49,302 nucleotides of DNA from an uncultured bacterium (GTDB taxonomy: Bacteria > Patescibacteriota > Minisyncoccia > Moranbacterales > GWC2-37-73), in assembly GCA_903861715.1 (NCBI GenBank), contig CAIOVI010000046.1:1-49302 (forward strand). Direction: 5' to 3'. Under the pieces are notes generated by a model, which was not told where the DNA came from, searched no databases, and worked only from the letters and a program-made list of their open reading frames with translations. Both the position numbers and the translations under genes were made by a program. Shown here piece after piece: positions 34,321 through 42,267 of the stretch (positions are counted from its first letter, which is position 1; each line of letters starts with the position of its first letter).

Positions 34321-34375
34321 AATCTTTTTAATTTCCTACAAAGGCGGACAGGCAGGTTGCAGACATTGAACCGAC
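34263..34375. repeat. 15-bp inverted repeat with 83-base loop
   Basis: GTCGGTTCAATGTCT (34263-34277) and AGACATTGAACCGAC (34361-34375) are perfect inverted repeats in the gap between proS and ispH. The interior carries AAAGGCGGACAGGC, also present in palindromic element copy 2. It could be a small mobile element or RNA structure; no gene is inside. Confidence 0.7.
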
Positions 34376-34389
34376 TTAAATTTTTCGGC

Positions 34390-34428
34390 AAATACTATCA
34401 TACTAGATAGTGTGAGAGTATTTGCTTT
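34390..34428. repeat. Long hairpin after proS
   Basis: GCAAATACTATCATAC and GTGTGAGAGTATTTGC pair with two mismatches around TAGATA. On the plus strand a TTTTTA follows; on the minus strand it lies about 12 bases after the proS stop without a proper T-run. It may reduce read-through after proS. Confidence 0.5.
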
Positions 34429-34438
34429 TTAGGCAAAG

Positions 34439-35674
34439 TTATTTCTTCAGTAAGATAATCATATCCTCAATCTTCACAATCTTACTTTCTTTTTCATTTC
34501 TCTTTTTGAGTTCCACCCCACCTGCCTGTAAAGATTTTTTGCTAACCACCACCCGATATGGGATGCCAATCAAATCGCTATCGGCAAATTTTTCGCCAGC
34601 GCTCACATCTCGGTCATCCAACAAGACTTCAACTCCAGCCGTAGTAAGTTCTTGATAGACTTTTTCAGCTTCCTCAGTTTGACCAAGATTTATTAAATGA
34701 ACCAAAAACGGCGCAATGCTTGCTGGCCAAATAATTCCCCTTTCATCATGAAAAAGCTCCACAGCTACACCCATCAGACGATTAAGCCCGATCCCATAAC
34801 AACCCATAATCACCTCTTTTTCACTGCCTTCTTGATCCTTAAATTTAAGTTCAAAAGGTTTCGAATATTTCGTCATCAACTTAAAAATATTTCCAGTCTC
34901 AACAGCTTTCTCTTTGCGCAGCTTGGCATTTCCACATTGCGGACACTTGCTCTCTAGGTCAGTAATAATTTCTTCATTAATTGCAATTCTACATTTGTCG
35001 CAAATATGAATAAGGTCCTCACCAGCCTCACTAACCGTTTGAAATTCATGGGAATATTTTGAAAAAGTTCCACCCGAGGCATAAGTAAAATATGTCTGCT
35101 CACCAATTCCCGCTCGTTGGAAAACTTTCTCATAAGTTTTAGCGGCTTTTTCATAATATTCATCAAGATCCTTCTCACTAGTATGAAAGGAGTATAAATC
35201 TTTCATAAAAAACTCTCTGCCTCGCAAAATTCCAGACTTAGCTCTTTTTTCATCTCTAAATTTATTTTGAATTTGGAAAGTCGCCGTTGGCAAATCCTTA
35301 TAAGAAAAAACAAACTTTTTCATCAGTGGCACCACGATTTCTTCATGCGTTGCGCCTAAAGCGTAGTCAATTTTCGAATAGTAACTAGCAAAGCGAAACA
35401 AATTATCTAACTGCGTCCATCTGCCAGTTACCTCCCAGTTTTCCTTTGGCTGCAAGGTTGGCATTAAAATTTCACTCGCACCCAAGGCTTCCATCTCTTG
35501 CCTGATAATATTTTCAATTTTTTTAAAAACTCGCAGACCTAATGGCAAAAAAGAATAGGTCCCAGCCATCAATTTATCGACAAACCCAGCCCGAATCAAG
35601 AGTTGGGCGTTAACACTAACCTCATCTTTTGGCGCTTCTTTTCTGGTTTTAGTGAATAATTGTGATTGTTTCAT
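34439..35674 (-). CDS. proS: Prolyl-tRNA synthetase lacking the editing domain
   Basis: Class II synthetase that charges tRNA-Pro. 411 residues, against about 570 for a usual bacterial enzyme. Motif 1 region AGTYSFLPLGLRVFKKIE, motif 2 FRDEKRAKSGILRGREFFMKDLYSF and motif 3 region MGCYGIGLNRLMGVAVE are all present, as is the C-terminal anticodon domain (YQELTTAGVEVLLDDRDVSAGEKFADSDLIG). The 180-residue INS editing domain normally between motifs 2 and 3 is absent. A short CDKC...CPQC stretch that looks like a zinc ribbon takes its place. Cis-hydrolysis of Ala-tRNA-Pro should therefore be missing unless a free-standing editor exists elsewhere. Confidence 0.95.
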   Translation of the reverse strand: MKQSQLFTKTRKEAPKDEVSVNAQLLIRAGFVDKLMAGTYSFLPLGLRVFKKIENIIRQEMEALGASEILMPTLQPKENWEVTGRWTQLDNLFRFASYYSKIDYALGATHEEIVVPLMKKFVFSYKDLPTATFQIQNKFRDEKRAKSGILRGREFFMKDLYSFHTSEKDLDEYYEKAAKTYEKVFQRAGIGEQTYFTYASGGTFSKYSHEFQTVSEAGEDLIHICDKCRIAINEEIITDLESKCPQCGNAKLRKEKAVETGNIFKLMTKYSKPFELKFKDQEGSEKEVIMGCYGIGLNRLMGVAVELFHDERGIIWPASIAPFLVHLINLGQTEEAEKVYQELTTAGVEVLLDDRDVSAGEKFADSDLIGIPYRVVVSKKSLQAGGVELKKRNEKESKIVKIEDMIILLKK

Positions 35675-35735
35675 AGAGATAAATTTATAAAATTGAAAGC
35701 TATACGTTTATCATAACCAAATTTTCGCTTTATTG

Positions 35736-35766
35736 CAAACAAAAACACCTCATTTAAAGGAGGTGT
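35736..35766 (-). terminator. Intrinsic terminator after the HIT gene
   Basis: On the minus strand ACACCTC...GAGGTGT (35745-35751 with 35760-35766) forms a 7-bp stem with an 8-base loop, followed directly by TTTTTGTTT. It ends transcription from the HIT gene before proS. Confidence 0.75.
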
Positions 35767-35791
35767 CCACTACAAGAAATTTCAAGAGAGA

Positions 35792-36244
35792 CTATCTTCT
35801 AATCCTCTCTGCTAATTTTGCCAACTGCTCATCGTCAGCACGAACATAGTCATGCGAAGAAACATAGCCTTCATATTTTTCAAAATATTTGTCAACATTC
35901 GAATTTGTTTGCTGCCAATTTTCCATCTTGGTTCCATGCATCGGAAAAAGCTTGGCATGGACGTGATCAACACCAAAACCTTCAAAAATCATCGCAGTGC
36001 GACCAACGTCTTCAAATTTTGCGTCCAAAAGTTTGGCGACTTTTCCAGCCGCTTCAATCAAATCCGTGCGAACTTCCTGAGGTAAATCAAAAACATAACT
36101 TGGATAATGTTTTTTCGAAATAACCACTGAAAAACCTTCCGTGTTGGGAAAAATTGAAAGAAAAGCCAAATGCAAATCGTCCTCCCAAATCCTGTGACAC
36201 GGAATTTCCCCCGCAACAATTTTGCAAAAAATACAATCAGACAT
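35792..36244 (-). CDS. HIT-family nucleotide hydrolase or transferase
   Basis: About 150 residues. Starts MSDCIFCKIVAGEIPCHRIW with the zinc-type CxxC of many HIT proteins. The histidine triad region is VDHVHAKLFPMHG, where HVH-A-K-L is a slightly altered form of H-x-H-x-H. It acts on nucleotides such as AMP-lysine or dinucleoside polyphosphates; the substrate is not known. The ATG at 36244 is preferred over a GTG two codons upstream. A 14-base palindrome AACGTTATAACGTT lies just upstream (36253-36266) and may be an operator. Confidence 0.9.
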   Translation of the reverse strand: MSDCIFCKIVAGEIPCHRIWEDDLHLAFLSIFPNTEGFSVVISKKHYPSYVFDLPQEVRTDLIEAAGKVAKLLDAKFEDVGRTAMIFEGFGVDHVHAKLFPMHGTKMENWQQTNSNVDKYFEKYEGYVSSHDYVRADDEQLAKLAERIRR

Positions 36245-36352
36245 AGACACTTAACGTTATAACGTTTACAAATTTTGTAACGCTCACAACGTAAAATTTT
36301 ATTATTATTTCACTTTTGCATAAACACAGTAAGCAATATATTTTTTGTTTCT

Positions 36353-36805
36353 TTATGCTTTTTTTAAATACATCTTCATTCCTTCCAAAATTCCTGAGGT
36401 GAAATATTCCTCCAAAATAATATCATTTAAATTAATCCATGCATGATTTTCATGCTCATGACTGATGGAAACGTCTCCTGATTTTAGCTGAACCTCAAAA
36501 AAAACATAGAAAACATGGATGTCTTTTTCTGTTTTACTGTGTTCCTTTTTAATGCAGTGTCTTCCAGTTGCCACAGGAACTGCGCTGACTGTGATATCAG
36601 TAATGCCACTTTCTTCAGATATCTCACGCCTCAAAATTTCTGGCAATGATTTTGAAAACTCATCTTCATCAATTCTGCCACCTGGCAGATCATAAAATCC
36701 TGAAAAAGTCCCGGACTGCCTAGCTTTCAAAATAAGAACTTTACTATCCTTATTTTTCAAGATAGCCTTTAATGACACATGATAAAAGTCCCTCTGTTTT
36801 AACAT
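36353..36805 (-). CDS. NUDIX hydrolase
   Basis: About 150 residues from ATG 36805 (MLKQRDFYHVSLKAILKNKD). The NUDIX box is intact: GGRIDEDEFSKSLPEILRRE, then ISEESGI, with the REx2EE core and glycine. It hydrolyses nucleoside diphosphates linked to another moiety. A longer frame running to 37111 overlaps the histidine kinase and is not credible. It starts 13 bases after the kinase ends, so it is probably co-transcribed with it. Confidence 0.92.
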   Translation of the reverse strand: MLKQRDFYHVSLKAILKNKDSKVLILKARQSGTFSGFYDLPGGRIDEDEFSKSLPEILRREISEESGITDITVSAVPVATGRHCIKKEHSKTEKDIHVFYVFFEVQLKSGDVSISHEHENHAWINLNDIILEEYFTSGILEGMKMYLKKA

Positions 36806-36818
36806 AAAATTTTTAACT

Positions 36819-38597
36819 TTACTTACTAGTTTCGATTGGCAATTCGATGATAAATCTTGAGCCCAATCCTCTGCCATCTGATTCAAGCCAGACTTGTCCA
36901 TGGTGAGTCTCAGCGATGGCCTTGCCAACATAAAGACCCAAACCTGTGCCACCAACGTGCAAGCGTGAGACATCTTTACCGCGAGAAAACTTTTTGAAAA
37001 GAAGGGGAATTTCCTCTTTGGGAACGCCAATCCCCGTGTCTGAAACAGTAATGCGAACCATTTTTCCGAAAGGCGACTTTTTGCCGACAGCCACAAAACC
37101 ATTTTCATCAATCACGACCCCTTCAGCTCTGAGCTCAGCTTTAATTGTCACGCCCCCTCTTTCAGTATATTTCAAAGCATTATCAATAAAATTAGAAATA
37201 AGCTCTCTGATTTTCGAATAGTCCATTTCAATTTCAGGCAGTGCTGTTTCTGGTAATTTGAGGTCCAAATAAAATCTTTTGGTTTTGGCGATCAAAATGA
37301 AATTGTCATAAAGTTCCCTCAAAAGTTTTTCCAAACTCGATTTTTCAAAAGCAAAAGACATGCGCCCCGATTCAATGCGTGAGACATTCAAAAGATCTTC
37401 AATAAGTTCGACCAGTCTTTCCGTCGAAACATAAACTTTTCCCAGGGCTCCATGAACACCCTCATTAACCTCACCATAAGAACCTTCCAAAATGAGCGAA
37501 ACAAAACCTTTAATGGCGGTGATTGGAGTGCGCAATTGATGTGATGCGATTGAAATAAACTCCGTCTTAGCATTGTCCAACTTTCTGAGCTGATCATTGG
37601 CCACGGCCAGACTGTCCGCCATCATTTGCAGCTGATCCTTTCTTTCAGAAATTTCCCTGTTGGCAAGCTCCAAGACTTCTCGCTGCTTGATTTCCGCACT
37701 AATAGATTTTATCAAGGCATAACCAAAACCCAAAGACAAGGTCAAGGTTATTCCAGTCAAAATCATGCCTGCATTACTCTGCACAAAGAAAAATTGAGAA
37801 CCGACCAAAACAACAAGAGCCACAACTAATGCTTGAACTCCGAGCAACTTTATCCTGAACACGCCAAATTCGACTATCAAATAAGCCAGCATTCCCATGA
37901 AAAAGGTCATGCCAAAAAGACCATAAAATTCAAGTCGTGAATCAAATAATATTCCCATATCAGTGAGATATGCGGCTAAAAATGTTACTACGAAAAAGGA
38001 AAAGAGAAAAAATTCTATTCCTATTCCCATAATTAATATTTGCTTTTTAAAATCAATTTCTGCTTTTCGATACTTGCGAACAAGCAAGATAAATATCCAA
38101 ATCATTGCCAACGCTCCAAAAAAAACATTAGAAAAACGAAATAAAAATCCTTCAAACATAAACGCATCACAATTTGTGATATTAAACCCACTTAAGTTTG
38201 CGGGAGTCGGAGATAAAATGATAATAGGAGCTATAAGTATTAAAAAAATACTCTTAAGCAACAAAGATACGTCACCTTTTTCCAAAAAAACATAAATAAA
38301 ATATACACTAAGTATAGATATAATGGATGACAACACCATGAGAAAAGACCAAATAAGCAACATAAAATCGCTATGAATATTTGTCCATAGGATAAGATTC
38401 GAAATCACCCAAAGAGAGAAAGAAATCGAAATAGCAAATAATAATCGATTGGCCAAAAGTCGTGTGCCTTTCAAAAAAACAAGAAAACCAATCAGCATTG
38501 CAACTATAACTGTTGGGATATGCGAATAATACAAAAGTGCTGGAACATCTTTGGAAAATATAAAATATAGTGGATTTGAGGATAAATAGCAGATCAT
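36819..38597 (-). CDS. Sensor histidine kinase with multi-pass N-terminal domain
   Basis: 592 residues. The first 300 contain eight or nine hydrophobic segments (from about 26 to 296), as in the 7TM-type histidine kinase input regions. The dimerisation and phosphoacceptor helix has H353 in ISIASHQLRTPITAIKGF. The ATPase domain shows LISNFIDNALKYTERGG (N box), VSDTGIGVPKEEIPLLFKKF (G1 and F boxes) and GGTGLGLYVGKAIAETHHG (G2). All catalytic elements are present. It overlaps the end of a Cys-rich membrane protein by four bases (ATGA). No response regulator is next to it. Confidence 0.95.
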   Translation of the reverse strand: MICYLSSNPLYFIFSKDVPALLYYSHIPTVIVAMLIGFLVFLKGTRLLANRLLFAISISFSLWVISNLILWTNIHSDFMLLIWSFLMVLSSIISILSVYFIYVFLEKGDVSLLLKSIFLILIAPIIILSPTPANLSGFNITNCDAFMFEGFLFRFSNVFFGALAMIWIFILLVRKYRKAEIDFKKQILIMGIGIEFFLFSFFVVTFLAAYLTDMGILFDSRLEFYGLFGMTFFMGMLAYLIVEFGVFRIKLLGVQALVVALVVLVGSQFFFVQSNAGMILTGITLTLSLGFGYALIKSISAEIKQREVLELANREISERKDQLQMMADSLAVANDQLRKLDNAKTEFISIASHQLRTPITAIKGFVSLILEGSYGEVNEGVHGALGKVYVSTERLVELIEDLLNVSRIESGRMSFAFEKSSLEKLLRELYDNFILIAKTKRFYLDLKLPETALPEIEMDYSKIRELISNFIDNALKYTERGGVTIKAELRAEGVVIDENGFVAVGKKSPFGKMVRITVSDTGIGVPKEEIPLLFKKFSRGKDVSRLHVGGTGLGLYVGKAIAETHHGQVWLESDGRGLGSRFIIELPIETSK

Positions 38598-39037
38598 AAA
38601 TTAACATTATTTATTAATGTATTATCTTGTGGTAATTCTTCATTGATGCTGTCTTGATTCTTTTGAATATCCGTCTCCGTGGCACAAGTATCCTCTTTAA
38701 CTTCAGGGTTGCAATATGTCACAGAACACTGACGATCATCAGACAAACACGCATTAGCTGATTCACAACCAGTTATGTCCTCGCCACATTCTCTGCGCAA
38801 ATCTGGTGCGTATTTTAACATCTTTGAATAGTAGTGCACTTTAGTGCAAGCATCGTCATCACAACCTTGAAAACATTTATTTACATCAGATACGGCAGGA
38901 TCGCAACTTCCCTCATACCCAACCATGTAATCTCGCCTTATCATAAAACGACCATATGAAAAAACACCAGCCAAAAAAACAGCGCCTACAAGCGTATAGA
39001 AAAAAAAGTAATTACGAAAATTTTGTTTAATATTCAT
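38594..39037 (-). CDS. Cys-rich single-pass extracytoplasmic protein coupled to the kinase
   Basis: 147 residues. One membrane helix (about 10-30) is followed by a short RFMIRRDYMVGY segment and then a domain with ten cysteines in about 75 residues (in SCDP, NKCFQGCDDDACT, ECGEDITGC, NACLS, QCSV, YCNP and DTCA), ending in an acidic Asn/Gln tail. The even count suggests disulfides outside the cell. The RDY motif after the helix recurs in a 48-residue protein at 41925-42071, so they are relatives. The stop overlaps the kinase start, indicating coupled translation and a likely role as sensor partner. Confidence 0.75.
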   Translation of the reverse strand: MNIKQNFRNYFFFYTLVGAVFLAGVFSYGRFMIRRDYMVGYEGSCDPAVSDVNKCFQGCDDDACTKVHYYSKMLKYAPDLRRECGEDITGCESANACLSDDRQCSVTYCNPEVKEDTCATETDIQKNQDSINEELPQDNTLINNVNL

Positions 39038-39195
39038 AGCTATTTTATTACACCAATAAACAACAATTCTCCAATATTTGACACAATTAAGTTGTTATTG
39101 GAATCAGGGATTTTTTAGGGCTATATGCAACAAATGGGTTAATATTCTTAAAAATGTAATCTACGAATCAGCACGATTTAACGAATTTATCTTTT

Positions 39196-39720
39196 TTATA
39201 ATTGATTAATTTTTTCTTGTAAGTAGTATTGAAAATATCCTTCATATTTTTTTTGCAATTCTGGAATTTTCCAGTCCTCGTCTGTAATTATGCCACGACA
39301 ATCAGTAAATCCGCAACGACAAGGCATACTATAGTCAGGGGCATTTTTTGACCTGCAAAGTGTCATAGCATAATCAAAAACTATCTCGTTATCTGTGTTT
39401 ATATCTTTCATCGCAACTAAAAATATCTGTCCATTTAATCCTGCATTAGGATTGCAGCTATGATTAAAAAAATTTATACCTCCTAAATGATATCTGTCTC
39501 TTATGGACAACACCAAATCTTCAGTTATCTGAAGACCATTATCATTAAATTCTTCTGGCAAATTTAGCTCATCCTTAATTTCAGTTATATAACCGCCCAT
39601 CACCAGCAATCGCTCTCCCTTTTTTATATTCTCTCTTGCAAAAGTTCCCTTACCGCCAATAGTATCTGCCCTAACCTCTAACTTAGGATTCATCCAGAAA
39701 AATTTAAATTCATTTTCCAT
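39196..39720 (-). CDS. SET-domain protein lysine methyltransferase
   Basis: 174 residues, essentially one SET domain. The N-terminal strand set is GKGTFARENIKKGERLLVMG. The catalytic core is INFFNHSCNPNAGLNGQIFL, followed by INTDNEIVFDYAM. A post-SET cysteine cluster is CRCGFTDCRG. These bind SAM and methylate lysines; the substrate in bacteria is seldom known. It stands alone with gaps of about 150 and 200 bases on either side. SET proteins are patchily spread in bacteria and often exchanged, so acquisition is possible. Confidence 0.88.
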   Translation of the reverse strand: MENEFKFFWMNPKLEVRADTIGGKGTFARENIKKGERLLVMGGYITEIKDELNLPEEFNDNGLQITEDLVLSIRDRYHLGGINFFNHSCNPNAGLNGQIFLVAMKDINTDNEIVFDYAMTLCRSKNAPDYSMPCRCGFTDCRGIITDEDWKIPELQKKYEGYFQYYLQEKINQL

Positions 39721-39926
39721 AAATTTTATATTTTAGTAGTATTTATAAATCCCTGAGCGTAATCTCATGAAAGGTTTATAATTTTTTACATCCGCATAAA
39801 ATACTCTTTTTATTCTAACACATTTTTAAAGTAAAAGGTAATCAGGCCCAATATCTTGTATTAAAATAGTGCCTTTACAAAGAACATTGAGGCTTTTGTG
39901 TTTATTGCGTTATTAGGAAAAGCTTC

Positions 39927-40871
39927 CTAACTTTTCTCGTGTTTTTTTTGCAAATCATGTTCACTAGCATCATTAAGTGAAATTGTATACATTTTGAGAA
40001 AATTGACTGGACGATAACCCAGTTTTGTATCCCTCAGGTTTTTAATATTCAAATCCTGTTGCCAATTCCATAGCATAACATCAAGACTTCTCAAATATTT
40101 AGCTAATTCCCTATTGAGAAACTCATATATGCCACTAAAGGAATTCACAGCTTTGATGAAATGAGCTATTGCATTTCCATCGGGCAATATTTCATCAATA
40201 CTAAAACCAATCATTTCGTCATGCAAAAAAACGCAGGATAAAATTAATTTATGCTTCTTTGCGCTTTCCAGCAAACGACAAAGTGCTCTTTCTTCAAAAT
40301 TTAAATCATAAGTTTTATTTTGTATTTTTTTTTGATGCTCCCATTTCCGTAGCGTGAGATGAATTTGTTTTTGTATCGATAAATCACTCAAATCTCTCAA
40401 TTGGAAAACGGCCTCCGGATACTTTTCTGAGAATATTCTGGCAAGACGCCTAAGCTCTTTAAATTGATTGCCTTGGAGCTCAGCCAACTCAGATGGAGAA
40501 AATAAATAGTCAAAATTGTCGCGATCCTCTTCTATTTTCAAGTTAGTAGCTTGCAAATATTTGATTGACTCTTTTGTTATAAATTGAAGCTTCGGAAATA
40601 TCTTTGAATTTTTAGCAAAAGATAAAAGCGTGCGCACAGTATCCTCATATTTATTGGTGCCCAAAAAAGAAAGAAACGGTTCCATTGTTTTAAAGTCCGT
40701 AGCAAAGCGTATAACCAAATTACCGTTTAATTCTGATACTTCACCCAAATCCCAAGCCCACAAATAAGTGAAATTAAAAGCTGAATATGGTGGAAATTTT
40801 GAAACAAATTTTTCAAAATCCTCCCTATCTGACAATTCAAGTTTTTTGAAATTAGGAAATTTCGGTAGCAT
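39927..40871 (-). CDS. DUF2156 protein, phosphatidylglycerol lysyltransferase C-terminal-like
   Basis: 314 residues with a double GNAT-like fold typical of DUF2156. Recognisable stretches are FPPYSAFNFTYLWAWDLGEV, LTLRKWEHQKKIQNKTYDLN and GFSIDEILPDGNAIAHFIKA, ending LRDTKLGYRPVNFLKMYTIS. Members transfer aminoacyl groups from tRNA to lipids or are uncharacterised acyltransferases. It lacks the N-terminal membrane domain of MprF. A transporter gene lies directly upstream with a 12-base gap, so the pair is probably one unit, perhaps modifying or exporting a lipid or small molecule. Confidence 0.8.
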   Translation of the reverse strand: MLPKFPNFKKLELSDREDFEKFVSKFPPYSAFNFTYLWAWDLGEVSELNGNLVIRFATDFKTMEPFLSFLGTNKYEDTVRTLLSFAKNSKIFPKLQFITKESIKYLQATNLKIEEDRDNFDYLFSPSELAELQGNQFKELRRLARIFSEKYPEAVFQLRDLSDLSIQKQIHLTLRKWEHQKKIQNKTYDLNFEERALCRLLESAKKHKLILSCVFLHDEMIGFSIDEILPDGNAIAHFIKAVNSFSGIYEFLNRELAKYLRSLDVMLWNWQQDLNIKNLRDTKLGYRPVNFLKMYTISLNDASEHDLQKKHEKS

Positions 40872-40883
40872 AAAAGTAAAAGT

Positions 40884-41807
40884 TTATTTGTAAAAAAGTA
40901 AAAGATATGTACCAATTCCCGTTATACTAATTGCAATAATTTTTTGCCAAATATGTTTTTTTTCTATTTTTTCATTTACGACCCTTGGCAAGAAAATGGT
41001 CATTATTACACCGATAATTAAAACGAAAAAGGGTTGGAATGATTCTGTGAGCAACACAAGCCCAACAGGAGCAAGGAGATATGCATAGGCAACAGCCACA
41101 TTTCCTGAGATATAGATAAACTCATTCAAAATATTGAGTGATAAAATATTTTTAGAATTACTTTTTAGCGCTGATATAAAGTTTTCACGATAAGGGCGCA
41201 TGAAAGTAAATATACCAACGCCTGTCAGTACCATCATCATATGAGACCAAAATAGCGACCTCCATAAATTTTCCTCAAGGGCTACTGCTTTAAAAATAGT
41301 TCCGCTAAGCGCCCAAAAAAAAGAAGCCGCCAACATCGGCACAATGGTACTTTTTTTTCGAAGCTTAAAATGATTGTCTAAATCTATTTCAAAAGCAATG
41401 ATTGTCGTGCCAAAAATAATGATTGCCATGGAAACCAACTGCATACGAGTCAAAACTTCACCAAGTAAAAAATAACTCAATACGCTTCCGAGCACAGGAA
41501 CAATCTGATAAAAGACTATCACTACAGAAGCTTCTTCCTCCCTAAGGGCTATCAAATAGCACCACAACACCCCGACACCCAACATTCCCTCAACTGCAAG
41601 AATAAGAATATTTACAAAACTAACATCCAGCACTGTTCTATCCATTAACAGAAAAAAAGGCAACGCAAATACGGAAATCAAAGAAGAGAAAAGCAGAATG
41701 GTGCCAATCCCACTCTTTTTGAAATATTTCTCCAAAAGAATTTTATCTATATAATTTGTCAGGGCATACAAAAACGGCCCAATAAGTGCAATAAAAAACC
41801 AATTCAT
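40884..41807 (-). CDS. EamA/DMT-family transporter
   Basis: 307 residues with about ten membrane helices arranged as two EamA repeats. The first starts MNWFFIALIGPFLYALTNYI; the second begins near PMLAASFFWALSGTIFKAVA. It is an inner-membrane carrier for metabolites, of unknown specificity. It is followed after 12 bases by the DUF2156 gene and is most likely co-transcribed with it. Confidence 0.88.
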   Translation of the reverse strand: MNWFFIALIGPFLYALTNYIDKILLEKYFKKSGIGTILLFSSLISVFALPFFLLMDRTVLDVSFVNILILAVEGMLGVGVLWCYLIALREEEASVVIVFYQIVPVLGSVLSYFLLGEVLTRMQLVSMAIIIFGTTIIAFEIDLDNHFKLRKKSTIVPMLAASFFWALSGTIFKAVALEENLWRSLFWSHMMMVLTGVGIFTFMRPYRENFISALKSNSKNILSLNILNEFIYISGNVAVAYAYLLAPVGLVLLTESFQPFFVLIIGVIMTIFLPRVVNEKIEKKHIWQKIIAISITGIGTYLLLFYK

Positions 41808-41924
41808 ATAATTTTTTATATATAGTAAAAGTTTAGTTTCCGGATAATTAGTTTAAAAAACCCAAATTAATTTATCAACTGTTAATCAAACAGCAATTTT
41901 CAGCTTTGCGATAACAACCCAGGA

Positions 41925-42071
41925 TTAAACTAGCCACCCGTCTGAAAATTTTATAATTTGAGCCTCAATGACATAATCACGTTTGACCATGATACGATAA
42001 TAGGTGGCCCCAATTGAGGCAAAAATTAACAAGAAAAAAACCCCCAAGAATATTTTTGATTTTTTGTCCAT
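41925..42071 (-). CDS. 48-residue membrane protein, paralog of the Cys-rich protein N-terminus
   Basis: Reads MDKKSKIFLGVFFLLIFASI, then GATYYRIMVKRDYVIEAQII and KFSDGWLV. One membrane helix is followed by a YYRIMVKRDYVI segment that parallels YGRFMIRRDYMVG in the Cys-rich protein at 38594-39037. A near-consensus promoter lies about 150 bases upstream. The short tail and lack of cysteines suggest either a minimal family member or a C-terminally lost copy. Confidence 0.55.
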   Translation of the reverse strand: MDKKSKIFLGVFFLLIFASIGATYYRIMVKRDYVIEAQIIKFSDGWLV

Positions 42072-42111
42072 AACAAATTTTTTTATTTATATTTTTATTT
42101 ATTTTTGAAAG

Positions 42112-42180
42112 AATAAAAGACTATTGATGCTCCGGGGCAAGCCATGGAATCTACGGACTCACACCGACAAAATCGGTGAG
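42112..42180 (+). mobile_element. Decayed palindromic element (copy 3)
   Basis: Begins AATAAAAGACTATTGATGCT, then CCGGGGCAAGCCATGGA and CTCACACCGA...TCGGTGAG. It aligns with the first 60 bases of copies 1 and 2 with many changes that break the GGGTATTAATACCC palindrome. It lies in the leader of the 48-residue membrane protein gene. Confidence 0.45.
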
Positions 42181-42217
42181 CTATTCATAAGATTTGAAAT
42201 TAGCTTTCTCTGCTTCT

Positions 42218-42245
42218 AGTATAAATGAGTCAAAAATACTGTCAA
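42218..42245 (-). promoter_or_regulatory. Near-consensus promoter after tyrS
   Basis: Minus strand TTGACA (42240-42245), 16 bases, TATACT (42218-42223). It points away from tyrS towards the 48-residue membrane protein and the EamA-DUF2156 pair. The leader to the first ATG is about 145 bases and includes the decayed palindromic element. Confidence 0.65.
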
Positions 42246-42267
42246 CAAAAAAACAAGACCGTGTTTG

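Noticed and set aside
34151-34438. tRNA gene or T-box leader between proS and ispH
   Set aside because: GGTTCAA is present, but no cloverleaf arms or acceptor stem fit. A T-box would have to lie upstream of proS, on its other side, and no T-box sequence is seen there.
36806-37111. N-terminal extension of the NUDIX gene over the histidine kinase
   Set aside because: The extra residues are an out-of-frame reading of the kinase C-terminus; the NUDIX protein begins naturally at ATG 36805.
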